Below are positions 27,070-34,694 of a stretch of DNA of 44,675 bases, one piece after another. Location of the stretch: the NCBI RefSeq assembly GCF_003731635.1, contig NZ_RCUA01000016.1, positions 6,159-50,833 of the forward strand. The letters run 5' to 3'. This DNA comes from Marisediminitalea oceani. GTDB taxonomy: Bacteria > Pseudomonadota > Gammaproteobacteria > Enterobacterales > Alteromonadaceae. Under the pieces are notes generated by a model that did no database searches, was not told the DNA's origin, and saw only the letters and a program-made list of their open reading frames with translations. The translations under genes were made by a program, and so were the position numbers. The first letter of the stretch is position 1, and every line of letters begins with the position of its first letter.

Positions 27070-28057
27070 GTTTTATGTATTGCTATGTGCCGCATTTATG
27101 CTCGGCGCATGCAGCAACGAACAGGCGGTTGATATAGCATCCGAAAAAACGCTGAGCGCACCGCTCACCGCCTCCGGTGAAATTGTGTCGCTGGACAGTG
27201 CCAGTGTATCGCCGCCTTCCATTCGTGGCATGTGGCAGATGAAAGTGCAGTTTCTGGTGCCGGAAAACACCAATGTTAATGAAGGTGATATGCTGCTCAA
27301 GTTTGATGGCCAGCAATTACAAACCAAGCTGATTGAGCAACAAAGTGAGCTGGATGCTGAGAAAAAGAACTTTGAGAAAGAGTTACTTGAAAACGAGGCC
27401 CGGGCCGAGGAGTTAAAGCTGGCCCTGGCCGAAGCGCAGATGAATTACGAAAAAGAAAAGCGCCTCGCAGAAATTGTTGATATTTCCACCAAGCGGGTCG
27501 AAAAAGAAAAGCAACAAAAAGAGTTTGAAATAGCCAAAGCTAAACTCAACCAGGCTACGCAACAGGCCAAACAGTTTGCCGAAACCCGAGAGCTCAATGA
27601 GCAACTGGCACAAAGCAAAATTAACCGCTTGCAATCCAAGCTGGGGCAAACTCAGCGCGACATTGCCAAGCTCACGGTTAAGTCACCCAAGCCGGGCCTG
27701 ATAATGTACAAAGCCGCGCCGGATGGCGAAAAGGTCGCGGTGGGCGATTCCGTATTTATGGGCCGAACCATTCTGACCATTCCGTCACTGGATAAGCTGG
27801 CGGTTAAAGCCCAGTTTGATGAGGCAGACACAGCTAAGCTAAGCATCGGTTCAAAAGTCAAAGTGACGCTGGACGCCTACCCGGAAGTCCCTTACGCCGG
27901 CAAGATAATCTCCCTTGGTGAAGCCTATAAAGAAAAGTCCTCCACCAACCTGAGTATTGTATTTGATGTGCAAATTGAACTGGAAAAAATCGACCCGACA
28001 CGGATGCGCCCGGGCATGAAAGCAAATATTGAAGTTCAGGAGGATAACTTATCATGA
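27059..28057 (+). CDS. Lipoprotein adaptor (HlyD/MacA-like) protein 2 of 3
   Basis: 332 residues with a lipoprotein signal (lipobox LGAC, Cys18, followed by Ser-Asn). Adaptor layout as in its neighbours: lipoyl half FLVPENTNVNEGDMLLKFDG, a long charged coiled coil (about 100-200, nearly all K, E, Q, A and L), second lipoyl half (LTVKSPKPGLIMY), barrel (VKAQFDEADTAKLSIGSKVKV) and MRPGMKANIEVQ. It starts inside the end of adaptor 1 (11-base overlap) and overlaps adaptor 3 by 4 bases. It is clearly related to adaptors 1 and 3 but too divergent to be a recent duplicate. Confidence 0.88.
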   Translation: MHVKFYVLLCAAFMLGACSNEQAVDIASEKTLSAPLTASGEIVSLDSASVSPPSIRGMWQMKVQFLVPENTNVNEGDMLLKFDGQQLQTKLIEQQSELDAEKKNFEKELLENEARAEELKLALAEAQMNYEKEKRLAEIVDISTKRVEKEKQQKEFEIAKAKLNQATQQAKQFAETRELNEQLAQSKINRLQSKLGQTQRDIAKLTVKSPKPGLIMYKAAPDGEKVAVGDSVFMGRTILTIPSLDKLAVKAQFDEADTAKLSIGSKVKVTLDAYPEVPYAGKIISLGEAYKEKSSTNLSIVFDVQIELEKIDPTRMRPGMKANIEVQEDNLS

Positions 28058-29238
28058 CTCCTAAATGGTTTACCTGCCTTACGGCAGTCATACTGTTGAG
28101 CGGTTGCGGCGAAACAGAACAAACAACCCCCACCTACCAGGTTGAACGCCAGCCCTTCGAACTGATGGTGCCGGTAAAGGGTGAGCTTGAAGCCGCCAGC
28201 GCAACGGCCATTGGCGCATCGAGCCGCCGCCCGATGACCATAGCGTGGCTGGAAAAAGAGTATACCAACGTTAAAAAAGGCCAGTTAATTGCCCGCTTTG
28301 ATGCTGAACAGCTCAACCTCGATATGCGCAAAGAAATGCTCGCTATGATGCTCCTTGAGGAAGACATGAAACTGAACCGCTCTACCCTGACACAGGAAGA
28401 GCTCGACGTGGAAATGGACAAGGCGCTGGTAGTTAAGGAATTTGCTTTTGCAGACGAATTTACCATCGATGATTTGCGGGTCTATTCGCGCATCGAAATT
28501 ATCGAAAACATGCAGAACAAAGAATACCTCGGTGCTAAAGACAACTACCTGGACTGGAAAAAAGAAAGCGTGGTTGAGCAAAACTCCAGCGCCATAGACG
28601 TATTAAGTATTCGCAAAAAAGGCAGTGAGCAGAAGTACAACCAGATTAAGTCGGCCATTGAAACGCTTGAGATTCATGCGCCATACGACGGCCTGCTGGT
28701 TTACGAATCTAACTGGCGTGGCGAGAAACCATCGGTGGGCGAAACCGTGTTTCCGGGGCGGCCTATCGCTAAACTCCCGGACCTGTCGAAAATGCAGGCC
28801 AAAGGCTATGTGCTGGATAAACAGGCCATCGGTCTGGCTCCCGGCCAGCCGGTTACCATATCCCTGGAAGCTTACCCTAACAAGGTATTCACCGGCACCT
28901 TAAAACAGGTGTCCGGCTTCTCCAGAACCATCGCCCGAAACGATCCCACCAAGTACTTTGAGGTGACGATAGACATTGACGATCAGGACTCGCCTATTCT
29001 CTCTCCGGGGCGCAAATTAAATGCCCGGATTGAAGTATCCAAAGGCGAAAGCAAGCTGATGGTGCCAATTCAGGCCATCTACAACGAACAGGGAGTCAAC
29101 TACGTGTTTCGTAAAGATGGTACCGGCTTCAGCCGCCAGCAAATTGAAATTGGCCAGAAAAACCTCCACTTTGTGGAAGTCACCAACGGCCTCAGTGAAG
29201 GCGATAGTATTGCCCTGTCGTACCGGGAGCTTATTTAA
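28054..29238 (+). CDS. Lipoprotein adaptor (HlyD/MacA-like) protein 3 of 3
   Basis: 394 residues with lipobox LSGC (Cys18, followed by Gly-Glu). It is the longest of the three, with lipoyl halves around WLEKEYTNVKKGQLIARFDAEQ and LEIHAPYDGLLVY, a hairpin (about 85-200) containing DNYLDWKKE, a barrel region (AKGYVLDKQAIGLAPGQPV) and a complete membrane-proximal domain (MVPIQAIYNEQGVNYVF and KDGTGFSRQQIEIGQ). That domain is lacking or reduced in adaptors 1 and 2. This makes it the best candidate for direct contact with the permease. Its stop overlaps the permease start (TAATG). Confidence 0.9.
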   Translation: MTPKWFTCLTAVILLSGCGETEQTTPTYQVERQPFELMVPVKGELEAASATAIGASSRRPMTIAWLEKEYTNVKKGQLIARFDAEQLNLDMRKEMLAMMLLEEDMKLNRSTLTQEELDVEMDKALVVKEFAFADEFTIDDLRVYSRIEIIENMQNKEYLGAKDNYLDWKKESVVEQNSSAIDVLSIRKKGSEQKYNQIKSAIETLEIHAPYDGLLVYESNWRGEKPSVGETVFPGRPIAKLPDLSKMQAKGYVLDKQAIGLAPGQPVTISLEAYPNKVFTGTLKQVSGFSRTIARNDPTKYFEVTIDIDDQDSPILSPGRKLNARIEVSKGESKLMVPIQAIYNEQGVNYVFRKDGTGFSRQQIEIGQKNLHFVEVTNGLSEGDSIALSYRELI

Positions 29239-30494
29239 TGTTAAACCAACTTACGATAACCAAAACCCGGTTGCTGGTGAGCGACGCCTTACATGAACTG
29301 CTGGCACAAAAACTACGCACCTTCTTAACCCTGCTGGGCATGATTTTTGGTGTTGGCGCAGTAATCGCTATGCTCAACATTGGTAAAGGTGCCGAGCAGG
29401 AAGCGCTGAAAATGATTGGATCAATGGGGTTACAAAACCTGATTGTAGAATCCAAAAGCTACACCGCCGAAGAGCTCAAAGATATCAGGGAAGAGTCGCT
29501 CGGCCTCAATCTGGCCGATGTGGAAGCCGCCATGGCGACCCTGCCGTTCATTACTCACTACAGTGGTGAAAAACAGATTAAGCTATTTGCCCTCTACAGC
29601 GATTTTGCCAAAGCTGATGCATCTGCCGTAGGCGTTACCAGCAGCTACTTTGACCTTGCCAGTATGAGCGCTGCCCAGGGCCGATTACTCAACGATGATG
29701 ATGAGTTACACGTATCACAGGTTGCAGTGCTCGGCGCCGATGTCGCCAACACACTATTCCCTGATAAAGACCCGCTGGGCCAGTTTCTTAAAATCAACCA
29801 TGTGTGGTTTGAAGTCGTTGGCGTAATTGCGGCACCGGAATTTAATAAGGAAGCTTTTCAGGGCGTAAAAATTAACGGCGACAGAAACCGCGTGTTTATC
29901 CCGTTATCCACCAGCCAGAAAAAGCTCAACATGGAACCCCTCGCCAGCGAGCTGGATGTGGTGAAGTTTGAAGTCGAAGAGGATTACTCTACCGTACTGG
30001 CGGCGAAAGCCGTTACCCAGTTGCTTGCTCAACGCCATGGCGGCATTGACGACTATAGCCTGATCATTCCGGTGGAACTGCTGGCACAACAGGAAAATAC
30101 CCAGCGCATCTTCAACATCGTAATGGCGTGTGTGGCCGGTATTTCATTACTGGTTGGTGGCATCGGCATTATGAACATTATGCTGGCAAACGTGCTGGAG
30201 CGTACCAAAGAAATTGGTTTACTGCGCGCAGTAGGTGCCACGCAGCAGGATATTAAATTGCAGTTTATCGCTGAGAGTTTTGTTATTTCAGTGATAGGCG
30301 GCCTGCTGGGCATTTTCTTTGGCCTGGTATTATCCGAGATTATCGGTTTCTACTCAGACTGGGCGGTAAGCTGGTCGCTGACAGCGATTGTGCTATCGGT
30401 ATCGATTTGCCTGTTGGTAGGTGTTGGCTTTGGCGTATTTCCGGCCATAAAAGCCTCAAAACTAAACCCAATAGACGCCCTCCATTCAGATTAA
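29238..30494 (+). CDS. MacB/FtsX-type ABC transporter permease
   Basis: 418 residues with the MacB permease plan: TM1 (about 25-48, FLTLLGMIFGVGAVIAML) preceded by an amphipathic helix, a periplasmic MacB core domain (about 50-280), then three C-terminal TM helices (about 290-410, starting IVMACVAGISLLVGGIGIMNIML). ERTKEIGLLRAVGATQQDI is the coupling-helix signature of this superfamily. It has no ATPase domain, so it works with the ATPase at 25406. It is the last gene of the operon, and a perfect-stem terminator begins at its stop codon. MacB-type systems move substrates from the periplasm outwards through TolC, and no TolC gene is here. Confidence 0.93.
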   Translation: MLNQLTITKTRLLVSDALHELLAQKLRTFLTLLGMIFGVGAVIAMLNIGKGAEQEALKMIGSMGLQNLIVESKSYTAEELKDIREESLGLNLADVEAAMATLPFITHYSGEKQIKLFALYSDFAKADASAVGVTSSYFDLASMSAAQGRLLNDDDELHVSQVAVLGADVANTLFPDKDPLGQFLKINHVWFEVVGVIAAPEFNKEAFQGVKINGDRNRVFIPLSTSQKKLNMEPLASELDVVKFEVEEDYSTVLAAKAVTQLLAQRHGGIDDYSLIIPVELLAQQENTQRIFNIVMACVAGISLLVGGIGIMNIMLANVLERTKEIGLLRAVGATQQDIKLQFIAESFVISVIGGLLGIFFGLVLSEIIGFYSDWAVSWSLTAIVLSVSICLLVGVGFGVFPAIKASKLNPIDALHSD

Positions 30495-30516
30495 AACCGG
30501 ACATAGTCCGGTTTTA
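30493..30516 (+). terminator. Intrinsic terminator of the exporter operon
   Basis: A perfect 10-bp stem AAAACCGGAC (30493-30502), loop ATA, GTCCGGTTTT (30506-30515) overlaps the permease stop codon. The right arm with its T-run is repeated in each of the following 58-bp repeats. Confidence 0.8.
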
Positions 30517-30733
30517 TCCCGGAAACTCCGTAAGGGGTTATCCGGGATCTCCTCTATTACACAGTCCGGTTTTATCCCGGAAACACCGTAAGGGGTTCTC
30601 CGGGATCTCCCCTATTACATAGTCCGGTTTTATCCCAGAAACTCCGTAAGGGGTTCTCCGGGATCTCCGCTATTACATAGTCCGGTTTTATCCCGGAATC
30701 ACCGTCATCCCGGCCTTCGAGCCGGGATCTCCT
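30502..30733 (+). repeat. Tandem 58-bp palindromic repeats (three full copies and one variant)
   Basis: Copies start at 30502, 30560 and 30618 with an exact 58-base period and only a few substitutions. A fourth copy from 30676 matches for about 30 bases and then changes. Each unit begins CATAGTCCGGTTTTATCCC, the right arm of the operon terminator, and holds an inverted repeat ATCCCGGA...TCCGGGAT around a loop with CCGTAAGGGG. In the fourth copy the palindrome is replaced by ATCCCGGC-N6-GCCGGGAT (30707-30714 and 30721-30728). No unique spacers separate the copies, so this is not a CRISPR array. Confidence 0.9.
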
Positions 30734-30790
30734 TATAAGGCTTACTAACCGAAGCTGACTTATTGAGTGAGCAAAACTTTTCAGGAGATA

Positions 30791-30817
30791 CCGGATAGCA
30801 GCTAAAGCTGCTTCCGG
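30791..30817. repeat. Small imperfect palindrome at the border of the large tandem repeats
   Basis: CCGGA-T-AGCAGC (30791-30802), loop TAAA, GCTGCT-TCCGG (30807-30817): an 11-bp stem with one bulged T. It stands immediately before the first ~370-bp unit and looks like a REP-type dispersed palindrome. Confidence 0.6.
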
Positions 30818-30818
30818 A

Positions 30819-31185
30819 ATGACGGTGTTGTTTAAAGGCTACAATGCAATGTTAAAACATCTGCTCTCTACCCGTTCGGTTATTGCGAACTATTGGCCAA
30901 CAAAAAGTTCCAGGTAATCCGTAGGCTCGTCACGGACGACGAGCCAGGGCTGCGCGGGCAGGACGCCCGCTCAGCGCGTTAGGGTTGCCCTTTTTGTTGG
31001 CCAATAGGCTTTTCGCAATTTAGAACTGCGGGGGTCAAGGGGCGTCGCACTGCGCCCCTTGTTGCTGTCGGCAACCCGACAAAAAGTGGATACGACCTGG
31101 GGGTTTCAAAAGAAAATTTTAACCGAGTCAACCTTTTAAGAAGATCCCGGCTCGGCGGCCGGGATGACTGTATAATTCAGGCTGC
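30819..31185. repeat. Large structured repeat unit A (367 bp)
   Basis: First of two direct tandem units. Its core carries nested inverted repeats: ATTGCGAA (30882-30889) with TTCGCAAT (31012-31019), and a perfect 17-bp pair TATTGGCCAACAAAAAG (30891-30907) with CTTTTTGTTGGCCAATA (30990-31006). Between the arms are the hairpins GGCTCGTC/GACGAGCC and GCGGGC/GCCCGC. After the core come CAAGGGGCG (31036-31044)/CGCCCCTTG (31053-31061), TGTCGG/CCGACA, and near the end the palindrome ATCCCGGC-N6-GCCGGGAT (31144-31165). There is no credible ORF. It could be a non-autonomous mobile element or a structured non-coding RNA, and I cannot tell which. Confidence 0.85.
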
Positions 31186-31565
31186 ATGACAATGTTGTTT
31201 GAAGACTACAATGCAATGTTAAAACATCTGATCTCTACCCGTTCGGTTATTGCGAACTATTGGCCAACAAAAAGTTTCAGGTAATCCGTAGGCTCGTCAC
31301 GGACGACGAGCCAGGGCTGCGCGGGCAGGACGCCCGCTCAGCGCGTTAGGGTTGCCCTTTTTGTTGGCCAATAGGCTTTTCGCAATTTAGAACTGCGGGG
31401 GTTCAAGGGGCTCACCCGCTCAGCGGACGCACTTCGCCCCTTGTTGCTGTCGGCAACCCGACAAAAAGTAGAGATTACCTCAGGGTTTCAAAAGAAAGTT
31501 TAACCGCGTCAGCCTGTTAAAAAGATCCCGGCTCGAAGGCCGGGATGACTGTATAATTCAGGCGG
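31186..31565. repeat. Large structured repeat unit B (about 380 bp)
   Basis: Second direct copy, starting 367 bases after unit A at the same ATGAC motif. The 17-bp inverted repeat recurs at 31258-31274 and 31357-31373, with the sequence between the arms identical to unit A apart from one substitution near the left arm. The following G-rich stem is kept (CAAGGGGC at 31404-31411 with GCCCCTTG at 31436-31443) but its loop is longer and holds an extra small hairpin. The unit ends with the palindrome at 31525-31546. The sequence GATGACGTGATGGGG after it looks like the truncated start of a third unit. Confidence 0.85.
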
Positions 31566-31616
31566 GATGACGTGATGGGGCAATTCCTTAGGGCTCCCCC
31601 TGAGGGCAATCCAGGC

Positions 31617-32558
31617 TTACAAACCGGACGGATTAAACTCATAACTACCTACATCCCAGCTCGACCAGATACCAATGTCGTAGCCGTAATAGAGGTCGAC
31701 AGAGATAACATCTTTGTCCATGGCATCGGGATAATGCACTAACACTTTTTCAGCTAACTCCCTGGCATATTCCATATCATCCACACGATTGGAATCGATA
31801 TATACCGCCAGATCCACGCTGTTCTGCAAAGTATTTCCCTGGCCCGTGGGTTCGCCGTAATAGCTGGTTGAGCTGTCCATTATCCCTACTGTATTAACAC
31901 CTGGCTCCTGCATTAATGCGGCCCGCGTTGCGAGCATCTGTTCAAATTCACTGTAGGAGAAAACTATGAAGATAAATCTAGGGCTGATAAAACCAACTAT
32001 GAACAACAGTGCAACGATTACCAGGTGTGGCTTCCACACCTCTCTGACTTCCTCCTGTTGTGCACCTGCATAAACCACATAAGTACCAACAACCAGGTCG
32101 TGCAGGGATTGCCGTGTTCGCCGGTTAAACACGTACAAATACAGTATTGAGAAGGAACCGCCTATAATTAGTGCCCCTATGGGATACAGGACCCAGAAGT
32201 AGGAACCGTCTGCCGGCAGAAAATCAATCTGTAAAGCAACAGGGATACCGTAAACACAATATCTCAGCAGTGAACGCCCAAGCGAGATGGTCTGGTTATT
32301 ACCGTCGACAACCCGAATACCCAGAAGCTTTTTACCCAACGTCTGGCCATCAGCGTAGCGACTGTTCATCACGCCAAAATAACCAAGTGAGATAAAGAAG
32401 CCTGTGTATACCGACCAGCTCCCCATTTGGATAAACACCGATTCGAGCACCACCCCAAGCGCAAATCCCCCCAGCGCCAGTAATATTGAGTCGACAATCA
32501 GTGCGACAATTCGCCGCCAGAATCCGGATATCCAGGGTAAATCAGGTTGCTGCGTCAT
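31617..32558 (-). CDS. RDD-family membrane protein with C-terminal extension
   Basis: 313 residues. The RDD domain occupies about 8-165, with the motif pair FWRRIVALIVDSILL and LLGIRVVDGNNQTISLGRS, and four predicted membrane helices including VWSVYTGFF-type and FWVLYPIGALIIGGSFSIL segments. SLHDLVVGTYVV is the typical C-terminal RDD motif. A further hydrophobic helix (about 178-197) leads into a roughly 110-residue periplasmic or external region with many acidic and tyrosine residues (YYGYDIGIWSSWDVGSYEF) that I do not recognise. RDD proteins are generally of unknown function, some being ion exchangers. The gene stands alone on the minus strand between the repeats and the serine hydrolase. 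Confidence 0.82.
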   Translation of the reverse strand: MTQQPDLPWISGFWRRIVALIVDSILLALGGFALGVVLESVFIQMGSWSVYTGFFISLGYFGVMNSRYADGQTLGKKLLGIRVVDGNNQTISLGRSLLRYCVYGIPVALQIDFLPADGSYFWVLYPIGALIIGGSFSILYLYVFNRRTRQSLHDLVVGTYVVYAGAQQEEVREVWKPHLVIVALLFIVGFISPRFIFIVFSYSEFEQMLATRAALMQEPGVNTVGIMDSSTSYYGEPTGQGNTLQNSVDLAVYIDSNRVDDMEYARELAEKVLVHYPDAMDKDVISVDLYYGYDIGIWSSWDVGSYEFNPSGL

Positions 32559-32783
32559 TTTCCATTCCTTATGTGCTTTGACTGACTGGTTGGGCGCATT
32601 AAATGCCTGAGAAGCCGCTGCCCGGTAATATTGCTATTCGCTTTGCTAATCCAATATAGCAAGCATAATCAGAATGTTAAGCAAAAAACCGCCAATAAAA
32701 CACCTTGTTACAAAGGCCGCTGGTAATCCGCCACAACTAGCCTTAGGCTATTCTTACTTAACTCATTACAAAGACATACGGCA

Positions 32784-33863
32784 ATGCAACGTAAAACCGT
32801 TAATGCCTTACGGTTACTGGCACTGGTTGTTGTGATATCCAGCATAGCCTTGTTCGCGCCTGTTAAAGCGCTTTTCATTTATCTGGCGCCACAGTCCGAA
32901 GATATTCAGACCGAGCTCGATCGTGCCATCGATAGTGGCATTGCGGGTATGATCGTTCATGTAAACGCTGGCAGAGGTACGTTACCGCAAAGCTATGCAG
33001 CGGGCGTGCATAACAGGCAAACCCAACAACCAGCAAAGGCCGACGCACTGTTTAAAATAGCCAGTGTGAGTAAACTTTATGTCGCGGCGGCTGTGACCCG
33101 CCTTGCGGCAAACGGTCAGCTGGATCCCGACGCTTCGTTGCTCGAATATCTACCACAACAAGCCGCCCGGATAACCAATGCCGGTGATATTACCCTGCGT
33201 ATGCTGGTGCAGCATCGAAGTGGCATTGCCAATTACACTGACGCCCCGGCATTTAACTGGTTTGAACCGTTTGATGAGGCCAGCGTTTACGAACAGAGCC
33301 TTACTTTGATTAATGATAAGCCAGCCTTATTTGAGCCGGGAACAGACTACGCCTACTCCAACACTAACTATCTGTTACTTGGCCGGATTATGGATAAAAC
33401 GCTGGGTTACAGTTACCGTGACTATATCCAGCAAGAATTTCTCCACCCGCTGGGGTTACATCATACCTTTGGCGTTTTAAGTGCACCGTTACTCCCTTCA
33501 TTAATGAGTGGCTATGTGCAAGGTTACGACGATGACCTCAAACACCTCGCCTTTATGAGCCCTGCTGGCGCAATGGTTGCCACCGCAGAAGACGTTGCGG
33601 TTTTTCTCAGAGCACTTAATGATGGCTCATTACTTACCCAGGAAGAACAAGCGCTCTATAACAGCCTCTACGTGAATAGTCATGATGGCTGGTTACCAGG
33701 CTATTTAAGTTTTGCGCGGTATGATGAACCAAGCGATACTGTGGTGGTGATGTTTGCCAGTACCAGCGGCGATGACCCCTGGCTGATTTGTGACATAATT
33801 TACCGGCGCATTCTGAAAATAGTCGACCAACGCAGACAAACCGCCAGCACAGGCCAAGAATGA
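32784..33863 (+). CDS. Serine hydrolase of the beta-lactamase class C / penicillin-binding protein fold
   Basis: 359 residues with an N-terminal hydrophobic segment (about 10-35) acting as signal peptide or anchor. The active-site tetrad SxxK is SVSK in FKIASVSKLYVAA, the second motif is YSN in YAYSNTNYLLLGRI, and the third, KTG-equivalent motif appears as HDG in NSHDGWLPGY. This set is typical of D-alanyl-D-alanine carboxypeptidase or esterase members of Pfam family Beta-lactamase rather than of resistance enzymes. Substrate is not predictable. It is followed on the same strand by a Bax-like glucosaminidase gene, so a role in cell-wall turnover is possible. Confidence 0.85.
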   Translation: MQRKTVNALRLLALVVVISSIALFAPVKALFIYLAPQSEDIQTELDRAIDSGIAGMIVHVNAGRGTLPQSYAAGVHNRQTQQPAKADALFKIASVSKLYVAAAVTRLAANGQLDPDASLLEYLPQQAARITNAGDITLRMLVQHRSGIANYTDAPAFNWFEPFDEASVYEQSLTLINDKPALFEPGTDYAYSNTNYLLLGRIMDKTLGYSYRDYIQQEFLHPLGLHHTFGVLSAPLLPSLMSGYVQGYDDDLKHLAFMSPAGAMVATAEDVAVFLRALNDGSLLTQEEQALYNSLYVNSHDGWLPGYLSFARYDEPSDTVVVMFASTSGDDPWLICDIIYRRILKIVDQRRQTASTGQE

Positions 33864-33940
33864 TCTGTTTTAGCCTCTGACTGCTATCAATGACTGGCGA
33901 TATACATTTTCGCGCCTGATAAAAGCTATACGGGGAAAAT

Positions 33941-34669
33941 ATGATAAATCTTAAAAATAACAAAGTATTGCTGACTCTGGTTGCCATCCTGGTGGCTATT
34001 GCATTGTGGTTTGCCTTCTTTAGCCGGGTAACGCCCCCGGATTTTTCTCAGTACCAGGCTGGCCCTGAGCGTAAAACGGCATTTTTTGGCTACTTTGAGC
34101 CCCTGGTGGCCGATGTGAACAAAGAAATACTGGCCGACCGAGCCCAAGTGAAAGAAGTCTGTACAGCGGATGCCGAAAATAACGCTGCCCTTTCTGATCT
34201 GGCAGTGAAATACCGGGTGGATAAAACAGATGTTGAGGCTGAGTCACTGTGCACAGTATTACTGCGCAGAGTAGATATCGTGCCGGCTTCGCTGGCGCTG
34301 GCTCAGGCTGCCAATGAAAGCGCCTGGGGCACCTCACGGTTTGCCCAGCTAGGGAATAACTTTTTTGGCCAGTGGTGTTTTGTGAAAGGCTGCGGCATCG
34401 TGCCTAACGATCGCGGTCAGGACCAGGTGCATGAAGTGGCGGATTTTCGCTCACCCCGTGACTCCGTGGCCAGCTATATGATGAACCTGAATAGTCACGA
34501 TGCCTACCGTTCGCTAAGAAACATCCGTCAGTCATTACGTAAACAGGATGCTGATATCACCGGCATTGAACTTAGTCACGGCTTAAACAGTTATTCAGAG
34601 CGCGGCGAGGAGTACGGCAAAGAGCTCAGAGCCATGATTAACTTTAATAAACTCACGCAGTACGACTAA
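33941..34669 (+). CDS. Bax-like glucosaminidase-domain protein
   Basis: 242 residues with an N-terminal membrane anchor (about 8-27) and an exported glucosaminidase-type lysozyme-fold domain. ALAQAANESAWGTSRFAQLGNNFFGQWCF contains the catalytic glutamate in NESAWGTSRF, and FRSPRDSVASYMMNLNSHDAYRSLR is the usual C-terminal signature of the E. coli Bax group. Predicted action is on the glycan strands of peptidoglycan. GGGGA lies seven bases before the ATG. It sits 77 bases after the serine hydrolase gene on the same strand and is convergent with the acetyltransferase gene. Confidence 0.88.
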   Translation: MINLKNNKVLLTLVAILVAIALWFAFFSRVTPPDFSQYQAGPERKTAFFGYFEPLVADVNKEILADRAQVKEVCTADAENNAALSDLAVKYRVDKTDVEAESLCTVLLRRVDIVPASLALAQAANESAWGTSRFAQLGNNFFGQWCFVKGCGIVPNDRGQDQVHEVADFRSPRDSVASYMMNLNSHDAYRSLRNIRQSLRKQDADITGIELSHGLNSYSERGEEYGKELRAMINFNKLTQYD

Positions 34670-34694
34670 CACCTCAAACAGCTTAAGCAGCTAG

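Noticed and set aside
30407..30622. Open frame running from the permease gene into the 58-bp repeats
   Set aside because: It overlaps the permease end in another frame, and its tail is just repeat translation.
30502..30733. Regular 58-bp repeats as a possible CRISPR array
   Set aside because: The whole period repeats with no unique spacers, and no cas genes are nearby.
32784..33863. Beta-lactamase resistance gene
   Set aside because: It has SVSK and YSN, but the third motif is HDG and the overall pattern fits housekeeping serine hydrolases rather than AmpC.
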